Positions 56,489 through 64,000 of a DNA stretch of 64,000 nt are shown here, one piece after another. The notes below the pieces were generated by a model, which was not told where the DNA came from, did not search any database, and saw only the letters and a program-made list of their open reading frames with translations. The DNA is taken from contig JALLLT010000086.1 in the NCBI GenBank assembly GCA_025266875.1, forward strand, positions 1 to 64,000, given 5' to 3'. The DNA comes from Fennellomyces sp. T-0311. Lineage: Eukaryota; Mucoromycota; Mucoromycetes; Mucorales; Lichtheimiaceae. The stretch's first letter is position 1. Every line of letters begins with the position of its first letter. The position numbers were made by a program, and so were the translations under genes.

Positions 56489-59400
56489 TATTGTTTCCGA
56501 TATTTGTACGTCACATGGGGCTCTTTGTCGCCTGGTAGCCATCTATGCATATGCAGAAGAGACACCGCGCAAAGGGTTTTTTGCTTCTTTACCAGCCTTG
56601 CCATGTTTTGTAGACTCCACTATGCCATGTATTATCGTCGGTGACTTTAACCTACACCTCCACGAAGTCATTCCAGCCGAAATCCAGCCATGGTGCACTT
56701 TGCTGATAGAGAAATTTGTCAACTGCATGTACCCTGATGAACCGGAAGGAGTTTTGTCACCTCGCTCGGCAGCTCCCACCTATAGCCACAGCTCACGTCA
56801 GTCCACCATCGACTACGTGTTCATCTCTAAGAATCATTTGTCCTGTATACTCCGACGTAATCAATGGCTACTCCCACCCTCCTGGACGGACCACAACATG
56901 CTCACAATTGACTTCCAAGCACCTAGCATTGAATGTGGAGCGGGTTGCTGGCGCTTCAACCCTCTCCTACTGGAACAAGAGCCTTTTCGACTTTTGCTAT
57001 CCACAACAGTCGCAAAGTTTTTTGAACGTACTCGCGATGACGAGTTGCCCAACACCCGCCACTGGGATCATTTCAAGCGAGTAATCAAAGACACTGCCCT
57101 TCAGTATAGTCGTGGTAACAGTCGGAGGAGGCACCAACGCATCCAAGAACTTCAACGCCACCGCCAGCAACTCCTCTTTCGACGATGCCCTGATGACACT
57201 GTCAAGGAAGTTGCGCTACGCGAAGTCGAACAAGAGCTTGTTGAGCTCCAAGAGCAACAGACTCGCCAACTATTATTACGCTCGGCAACTCGCTGGCACG
57301 AGGAGGGCGAACGCAATAACAAATATTTCTACCGGGTACTACGTGAGCGCACAGCTGCAGCGACCATCACACAGCTACAAGATCCTCAGACTGGTGAAGT
57401 GGCACTCACAATGCCGAGCATTATGCGGATGGCACGCTCATTTTACACCGATCTATACACACCGGATCCAGTACATCAAGACAGCATAGATCGATTGTTA
57501 GCCGCCATCCCCCAGACCGCACAGTTGACTGACGCAGATATCGAATACTTGTCGGCACCTTTCACTCGAACCGAGCTGATGGACACGATTACCCATACAC
57601 CTTTAGGCAAAAGCCCTGGACTTGATGGCATATGCTTTGAAGTGTATCGACATTTTGTGAACAATGCTTCGGTAATCGACCTCTTGCTTTCCGTGCTGAA
57701 CACCGCATTACATGACCATCAATATCTGGCTTCCTGGCTTAATACTCGCATGGTCCTACTTTTCAAAAAAGGAGATGTGCGATTGCTGTCCAACTGGCGC
57801 CCCCTCTCCTTGATCAACGCGGATGCCAAGCTCTATACCAAGATGTTGGCGAACAGACTGCAACCCATGCTTCAACAGATGATCAATCCATACCAAACTG
57901 GATTTCTCACTCACCGCCTGATCTCGGACAACGGCTGGACGGTTCAAACTCTCATGCGTCATGCTCAAAACGTGGCACCTGACAACCCTGCTGTCTCCAT
58001 TGCACTGGATTTTCAGAAGGCTTACGATCATGTGCATCCGGATTATCTAAGACAAACAATGGCAAGGTTTGGCTTTCCCCTCTCTTTTATTAATTCTATT
58101 CTCTTTCTTTTCTTTTCCACTTCCATTTCTATTTCTATCAACGGATGGCTTTCTGAGCCAGTCCAACAGCACAGAGGGTTACGCCAAGGTGATCCTATTT
58201 CCCCTTTACTATTTAACATAGCTTGTGAACCGTTACTTCGTACCCTTCTTTCTGACCCCCTTCTCTTGGGATCACCATTGGCGCCGCTTACCGAGCAACG
58301 TTGGCAACGACGTGCTCACTTTCGTACTGGTACATTACCGCTTCCACACTCACCGATAAAATTGTTAGCTTATGCCGATGATTTGTTGGTATTCCTCCAC
58401 AACCCAGGTGAATGGCCACGCTTGCTTCAGCATCTACATGAATATCGACAGGCTTCCAATGGGCGAATCAATCTCAATAAAACCGTCGCGATCTCTCTAT
58501 CTGGTAACAATCACCCCACATGGCGCACTATCCTGGATCCTCTGGGGATCACCTGGCATGACAAGACATCATATTCGGCAGTTACGTATTTAGGTTACCC
58601 TTTATACAGCTCTGAATCGCAGATGGAAGTATTTCTTGACCGCATCCTTACCAAGATCGAGCGACAGATACATATACTTCAACAACGGAGATTATCAGTC
58701 CTAAGGAAATCGATGGTCGCTAATTCCCTATTGTTGGCGCGCCTTTGGCACATCCTGCGAGTATGCATTGTCCCGGATAAATGGCTCAACAAATGCACCA
58801 CCTTGATTCGACAATATGTACTGCCTTTTTTTCCGTATCCTCGCATGTGCCATGTGTATGCACCAAAGCAGCTCGGTGGGCTTGGTATAGTGGATATCCA
58901 TTCCCAGTACCTAGCATTGCATTTTACGTATCTTCAACGGATATTCATGCCTTCCGACCACCAGATACAGCATCCATCTTTCATCACCTCTCATATTACC
59001 CAGCTCTTCCGAACGTATACTGGTCAGCCATCAATATATTCGCTTCTCTTGTGCGACAAACAACTACAATCCCTCTGTGCCAAGGTCCCGCACTTGATAC
59101 AGCTACTTAAGCTGACGGCAAAACTACCAAAATTCACCATACCCTCGACGGCTCCACTATGTGCTCTATTGGAACTACCTCTGCAAGGCGTTCTTACCTC
59201 GACCGCTACCAGAGGCGACCTGAAGTGGCTGTCACCAAAACTCCTAGTGTGCGACCTCTATACATGGTGTCCCACGACTTTACGCCTTCAGCCCGCCGTC
59301 AACCGATATACACCAAGGATAATTACCAACATCCGGACCAAATTACTCCTTGGCCAGCTTCAGCAGCATCCCATTTTAGAACATAGTTTTTCCCATTCAG

Positions 59401-60068
59401 TATCATTGAGCCCTTGGCTCAACCGAATACCCACTTCTCAATGGTGTCTACCTCCATCGACAACAACTTCCCAGATCTCACCCTCAAGACAGCATCTAGC
59501 CAAAGAAATCAATGTTTTACACGTGGGACCAGGACGCCTACGTCGCTATTGGCTCAAGACCTCTACCACTACTGGGATAAGTACATCTCTCTCACCAGCA
59601 CAATGGCGGCTCTTTTGGCGTTTACGTTTGCCTCATGGAATTCGTACGGCCTGGTGGCGTCTACTCCTGGATCGTATCTCCAACAAAGCGCATCTCCACC
59701 CCATTCTCCCCTCCAAGCACCCCACAGATCTCTGCCCACTCTGTGAAACCGAACCTGAAACGCTCCGACACTTCGTGCTCGATTGTCCGCTGAAGGCCAC
59801 GTTCTGGATATATGCCTTGCCCATGATTAATGCACCACCATCCACTACTCTGGACATCGTATGGGATGCTATTCATCTTCGTTTTTCGTCTCCTCTGGAC
59901 TTCTGTGCTCAAAATCTACCAGCCATCGGTTTGGTACTCCAAACCATATGGGCGATGCATTGGCGCTGCGTGCTAGAGGGATCCACATGGAATCTTACTG
60001 TCGCAAATAATCATTTAATGGAACTTAAGACTCGATATAATTTTCTTGTACCTGAACTAAACACCTAA
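56489..60068 (+). CDS. LINE2 ORF2: endonuclease (partial), reverse transcriptase, zinc-binding tail
   Basis: A partial CDS of about 1193 codons, 5' end missing; the ATG upstream in B2 DNA is accidental. Endonuclease remains: YAYAEETPRKGFF, IIVGDFNLHLHEV, STIDYVFISKN, PSWTDHNMLTIDF. RT blocks: LGKSPGLDGICFEVY, RPLSLINADAKLYTKMLANR, ALDFQKAYDHV, RGLRQGDPISPLLF, LLAYADDLLVFLH (catalytic YADD), NLNKTVAISLSG. A C-terminal zinc-binding module reads LCPLCETEPETLRHFVLDCP, as in RT-linked zf domains. All RT catalytic residues are present, so the RT half could be functional. It reverse-transcribes LINE RNA at a nicked target. Confidence 0.92.
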
Positions 60069-60089
60069 TCTTGGGGTCCAGCCCCAAGA
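60069..60089 (+). other. LINE2 3' hairpin next to the stop codon
   Basis: TCTTGGGG (60069-60076) pairs with CCCCAAGA (60082-60089) around a 5-nt loop TCCAG, beginning on the base after the TAA stop. A compact 3' stem-loop is a known RT recognition feature in several LINE clades; here that role is inference. Confidence 0.7.
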
Positions 60090-60213
60090 AAATAAAACAT
60101 ATACATACAAAAAAAAAAAACGCAATCAGAGTATTACAAAATATATGCCTCTCGTTTCTCATTGTCTCTCTATCTTCTTCTACTATTTTTTTTATTATCA
60201 ACATTTCTTTACC

Positions 60214-61669
60214 ATGAACAACAACAGCATTCCACCGCCAATTCTCACCCAACGCCCCAGACGTAATAATGCTGCAGAAAGAAGACGCCGTCGAGCAGCA
60301 TTTATGCAACGGCTGACAGAACTTATTGCGCCTTCAGTACAGGCTATCCGCTTTATTGATGCGAGCATTGTCACAGTTTTTTCAAGCTCGCCTCACCACT
60401 TTCGTGCAGCAAAAGTTAGCCGAACGCATGGTGCGCAATTCTGGACGTTGACGCATCCAAACCTGAACGACGACGATGGCTATGACAGTTACAGATGGCA
60501 TTACCGCATGAAGAAATCAACTTTGGAATGGCTTATCAGTACTTTGTCAACACATGACGCATTTGCCTCAGACTCTCCTAGAATGACCCCAGTATACATT
60601 CAAGTCTGCTGTGCGGTGTGGCGTTTTGCAAACACACATGTTGGATATGGCATGTTTGAAACGCAATTTGGTTTAAGCCAAGGGTCGTATCATAACTTCA
60701 CGATGCGATTCCTAAATGCCATCTGCGACGTTCACCAGCGACAGATCAGATGGCCAAGCACACCACAAGAAGTACAGCAAGCAGCACAAGCCTTTTCGGC
60801 ACCTACTGGACTGCCGAGCACCCACGATGCAGGCAGAAGGCTACAGGGAGCGATCGGGGCTATGGATGGCAAACTCATCGTCATCCACAAGCCTACTAGT
60901 AACGGACAGCGCTTTTGGGATCGTAAATTACACCATTCGATCAATTTACTTGCTGTTTGTACTGCTGATGGAAGATTCTCGTATATAGAAGCTGGTCAAT
61001 CAGGTATTGTCAACTACGTATTGAAATATCGATATATTACTCAGTCTAATGTATTTTCAAATCAATCTATAAGGTCGAACCCATGATGCACGTACGTTTG
61101 CCAATAGCTCTCTTAATACGAAGCTATTAAATGAAACTGAACAATGGTGGCTAGATGGAAGTTATATCCTTGCCGGTTAGTACTTCGACCATTCTATATC
61201 TTGATGAATATTACTAACATGAAGTTCCCCAAACTTGAAAGACTCTGCGTATCCACTACGACCAACGATAATGGTGCCTTATTCACGAACAACAACAAGC
61301 CTTGCCGAGAAAAAATTCAACTTCGTTCACTCTTCGATGCGTATGGCCCTTGAACGAGCCTTTGGTTGCCTTGTTTCCCGTTGGAAATTCCTACGCCATT
61401 ATCTTTATCTTCAGGATCATGAGCGATTGACATTGGCGATATACGCATGCTGTATATTGCACAACGTCTGCATCGAACGGCACGACCTTCATTCAAATGA
61501 ACTTTTTCCATTGAATACAGAAGAAGACAAAGGTACGACCGGCCGCATTGCTTTAATTGGTTCAGAACACCAACGTGGCATTGGAGACACTGCATCACTG
61601 CGTCAACAAGGTGTTGTAGTATGCGACAGATTAAGAGATGAGTTGTATGAAGCCAGTTGTAGATTGTAG
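60214..61669 (+). CDS. PIF/Harbinger transposase of element G2
   Basis: Exons 60214-61003, 61074-61175 and 61242-61669 total 1320 nt (439 aa), one residue longer than G1 (an extra Thr in KGTTGR). Catalytic residues are kept: Asp in GAIGAMDGKLIVIHK, Asp in ILADSAYPLRPTIM (codon again split by an intron), Glu in RMALERAFGCLVSRWKF. The frame is open, but LINE2 ends about 95 bp upstream and has replaced the promoter, so expression from this copy is doubtful. Confidence 0.92.
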
Positions 61670-61721
61670 TAGAATAAAACGAATATTACAAAAAAATTAA
61701 GTGGAAGTTAAGCAAAATCAT

Positions 61722-62561
61722 TTATTGATCTTCATTATTGTCGACCTGCTCTTCTTCAGTACTGCTTGTGCTTGTATTGTTTTGCCCGCCACTGTTGCCA
61801 GGGCGACCGAAAAGTTCCCTCAATGTCTGAAGGTATTTGGAATGGCGTCGGTTTTCTGCTGCCTCAAAATCGCGCGCACGGCGGTCCTCTGCCTCCTCAA
61901 ACCGTTCGAAAGCCTCGTCAATACTAGCAATTAGGCGGTCCATCTGCTTGTTTGCATTCTCGAGGAGCTGCTCTTGGAATGCAGTGGTTCGGTGTCGTTG
62001 CGCTGGCCGCTCGTTGCCGTCGTCTTCGTCATTGCGTTGTCGGTTTCGAACAAGGCCATTGATAGAGTCCATGGTGGTTGGTGGAACAACAGCTGGATCG
62101 CTGCCAACGATACTATCCATGACGTTATAATACTTCCATCGCTCTTGACCAGGAGGGCCATTCGTGCCAGTCTAGTCTTGCACCACGGTCCGGACATCAC
62201 GGGAGATGTCTACCAAGTCACCCCACTTTTTTTGCAAGGCTTCCTTTGAGCGGCCCACAGGATCAGTCTGTGCATACACCTGCTCGATCTGGTCCCAGAT
62301 GGCTCCCTTGGTTCGCGTTTCGATCGTTGTTATACGTGTGTCATATCTAGTACTGACAGCACCTATCAATGCTTCGACGTGGCCATCTTTCCATCTGCGA
62401 TTGGGTGCTCTCGCAGCAGAAGCAGAAATGCTTGATGATGGTAATGCTTCTGCAGGCTGTTGTTGCTGCTGAGGTTGAGGTTGTTGCTGCTGCTCTTGCT
62501 GCTCCTGACGAGGATTCCACATCACAATGTTGAAGGTGGGATTGCTGTTGTTGTTACGCAT
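61722..62561 (-). pseudogene. Myb/SANT-like accessory protein of Harbinger G2, one nonsense codon
   Basis: ATG 62559-62561 (MRNNNSNPTFNIVMW) follows a TATA box at 62633-62640. Gln/Pro leader, trihelix-like domain (APNRRWKDGHVEALIGAVS, AIWDQIEQVYAQTD, EALQKKWGDLVDISRDV). TAG at about 62172-62174 replaces the Gln codon of QDQSGE in G1. The frame reopens at once and runs through the region that is a stop in G1 (GPPGQERWKYY), then the coiled coil, to TAA at 61722-61724. Neither copy is a full-length frame. Confidence 0.75.
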
Positions 62562-62829
62562 GTTAAAGATCACAAAAAAGTTCAAAGAGATGGATTAAAA
62601 TAACTTTATTCGACATTATCATAGCTCTACACCTTTTATATGCAATCGGGCACGTTAATGCTTAAGGAAAGGAGAAAAAAAACGCATATTCATTCATCGA
62701 TTTGGTTGGTGTACAGAAAAGGAAAGTCCCTCTGTTCAGTGCGGCTTTTTGGATGATCAGACCGGAGAGGGCTTTAAAATAGTTTGAATCCATTTTCGTC
62801 TCTCTGTTCGGAGCAAAATGAGAGCACCC

Positions 62830-63526
62830 AGGTGCGCCCAAGGAGGAGGGTCAGACTCAGAAGAAGTAGCGCGATCAGTCGGATTGGAAGTGTTTTGTTC
62901 TTTCTCCATAACAATGACTTCGTCAGTTGAGTACCAGAGCACTGAAATCGAATGAAACGATGATACCATTCATATATTACACAGAAATTTATTTTGTATT
63001 TCGAATAAATTAAGAAAAGATGGTAACACAGTCAATCTATCCTCGTTCTGAAGGATAATATAGTATAAAAGAGAGATGTGTCAAAACTTCAAAAACAAAA
63101 AAGTGCATTGTTTTTATTTCTACTTCCAAATATAGGTTGGACATCACTTTTTGTGCGGGACTGTATATTGTAAATATCCTGAATTGTACACAGACGGAAA
63201 AATAAAATGTGAATTATAAGTAAACACTGTTACGAAACTTTCATCAAATTAATAGGTGAAACATTCCCCTTTCACATTCTTTAATTGAGCAAAATTACCA
63301 TATAATTACATGCTTTATGTCAATTTTGTGGTTAATTAGACATGCTTTTATGTTAAACATTTAATGAAAGTAGATTAATTTTTAATCTTGTAAAATGCTC
63401 ACTTTCACACAAATTTATACATTCCAATAGGTGAATCTTTGCCCTTTCATACTTTTCAACACCACTTAACAGCTAGTGAATCTTTGTACTTTCACATTTT
63501 TCAACATCACTTGAGCATATTAGCTA
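62830..63526. other. AT-rich flank with degenerate repeats
   Basis: Three related words of the form GGTGAATCTTTGCCCTTTCA followed by CATTTTTCAACACCACTT occur at about 63255-63295, 63428-63470 and 63472-63515. I see no convincing gene. A weak frame on the minus strand (62969 down to the G2 border) begins MVSSFHSISVLWYSTDEV, but nothing supports it. Confidence 0.5.
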
Positions 63527-63575
63527 CAGTGGCTGCTTGATATAACGATACTCTATATAACGATATTTCCTGCTA
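63527..63575 (+). other. Possible pogo/Tigger-type terminus
   Basis: CAGTGGCTGCTTGATATAAC begins right after TA (63525-63526), followed by a second CTATATAACGATA word. CAGTG ends with repeated TATAACGA words and a TA target are the style of pogo-like elements. No partner terminus or transposase lies in the window. Confidence 0.4.
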
Positions 63576-63779
63576 TAGACGAAAGATAAAGACCTGGAAG
63601 TATATATGCTGTAGTCTTCTTTTTTATTTATTTAAAGCGAATATCTGAGTACAAAAAAGGAAAATAAAAGAAAACTTCTGTCTAAATGTCTATACTTTGA
63701 TCTTCTTGAGAGCGAAGGAAAGATGGTTGTGGGAGGGGGGAGCATATATACTTCCAGGTCTTCATCTCTCGTCTATAGT
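63574..63779. repeat. About 38-bp imperfect inverted repeat
   Basis: 63574-63611 (CTATAGACGAAAGATAAAGA then CCTGGAAGTATATATGCT) matches the reverse complement of 63742-63779 with two differences. A third, direct copy of GACCTGGAAGTATATATG lies at about 63800-63817. It may be a small fold-back element or the ends of a decayed MITE. Confidence 0.7.
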
Positions 63780-63833
63780 GGGAATTGACGGTCGATTCCG
63801 ACCTGGAAGTATATATGTTGATCCGGAGTATGA

Positions 63834-64000
63834 TTAGTCGATTGAGACTGGGAGGCGTAGGATAGCACTTGTAACATCGGTTTGTGTTAAGCATTGGCGT
63901 CTGTAATGTGTATCCACCATGGCGTCGGAGGGCCAGTTTCCCAGAGTCACCACATCCATGACAGGAATGCTACAGGCAATGGCCAGGTCGGTGCCAAGAG
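63834..64000 (-). CDS. Tyrosine recombinase, C-terminal fragment (continues beyond window)
   Basis: The last 54 residues read LGTDLAIACSIPVMDVVTLG, then NWPSDAMVDTHYRR and a short tail ending in RLPVSID. The pattern IPVxDVxxLGNWxS followed about ten residues later by a Tyr in HYRR is that of the end of tyrosine recombinases of eukaryotic mobile elements (Crypton, Ngaro/DIRS and related). The Tyr would be the nucleophile. Catalytic Arg and His motifs must lie past 64000. It could be an intact gene or a fragment. Confidence 0.6.
   Translation of the reverse strand, partial: LGTDLAIACSIPVMDVVTLGNWPSDAMVDTHYRRQCLTQTDVTSAILRLPVSID

Larger units (their letters stand above)
56489..60119 (+). mobile_element. 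LINE2: 5'-truncated non-LTR retrotransposon inserted in G2
   Basis: Starts in mid-endonuclease at the B2 border, contains the rest of ORF2, then a short 3' UTR with a hairpin and an A12 tail ending at 60119. G2 sequence (CGCAATCAGAGTATTAC) follows directly, matching G1 upstream of its transposase. The 5' TSD cannot be seen because the 5' side is lost. Confidence 0.9.
60120..62829. mobile_element. PIF/Harbinger-like transposon G, copy G2 (left end lost)
   Basis: Inverted relative to G1. The right TIR, 62801-62829, matches the Myb-side TIR of G1. The left TIR and transposase promoter are missing because LINE2 inserted at 60120 and the DNA beyond is now B2 and A2. Lacking element H, it shows the empty site for H near 61722. 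Confidence 0.9.

Noticed and set aside
62757..62969. Minus-strand frame crossing the G2 right TIR
   Set aside because: Could be a first exon cut by G2, but no homology or splice evidence supports it.
1..64000. tRNA, rRNA, CRISPR or bacterial operon features
   Set aside because: None seen; introns and TE families are eukaryotic. A systematic tRNA scan was not possible by eye.

Overview
This 64 kb window is eukaryotic and I find no host gene in it. It is an island of transposable elements (TEs), many inserted inside one another. Short GT-AG introns of about 50-70 nt, TATAAAAG boxes and the mix of families (Plavaka/tnp2-like, CACTA-like, PIF/Harbinger, Tc1/mariner, Merlin, LINE, a solo LTR, a tyrosine recombinase) suggest an early-diverging fungus, most likely Mucoromycota. 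That taxonomic call is inference from TE style, not from a marker gene.

Layout. 1-6060: Plavaka-like element A1 (accessory gene +, transposase -, both broken). 6060-8967: AT-rich DNA with a tandem array, a 20-bp perfect inverted repeat and a fossil Merlin (ISXO2-like) transposase. 8968-20433: Harbinger F, which holds Harbinger G1 (10624-18973), which holds Tc1/mariner-like H (11730-17176). All three levels have recognisable terminal inverted repeats (TIRs) and target-site duplications (TSDs: AAT, TTA, TA). 20434-28547: Plavaka-like E, split by CACTA-like I (21458-26610, TSD AAT) and cut at 28547. 28548-35035: Plavaka-like B1. 35036-37749: LINE1 (ORF1 plus part of ORF2, - strand). 37750-49979: A2, an inverted second copy of A, holding a solo LTR (40059-40591, TSD ATAG) and an apparently intact CACTA-like element D (43754-49394, TSD CAC). 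49980-56488: B2, a second copy of B. 56489-60119: LINE2 (5'-truncated, large reverse transcriptase ORF). 60120-62829: G2, a second copy of G cut at its left. 62830-64000: AT-rich DNA, a possible pogo-type terminus and the C-terminus of a tyrosine recombinase running off the right edge.

How the genes work together. Each DNA element pairs a DDE/D transposase with at least one accessory protein. Plavaka-like (A, B) and Harbinger (F, G) elements have transposase and accessory genes convergent; the CACTA-like elements (D, I) have them divergent. Element H is the most unusual. Besides a DD34E Tc1-like transposase it carries, convergently, a second transposase-fold protein that has lost the first catalytic Asp and has Asp in place of the catalytic Glu, plus a small basic protein, all between 512-bp TIRs. 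Gene models for F, G, H and D transposases were checked by exon arithmetic: spliced lengths are multiples of three and stay open.

The A, B, E, LINE1 and Merlin copies are decaying (stops, frameshifts, lost start codons). D, F, G1, H and I look younger. Neither B copy has a TSD, and all four of its neighbours break at the junction without resuming, which implies rearrangement through B or a repeat-induced assembly join.
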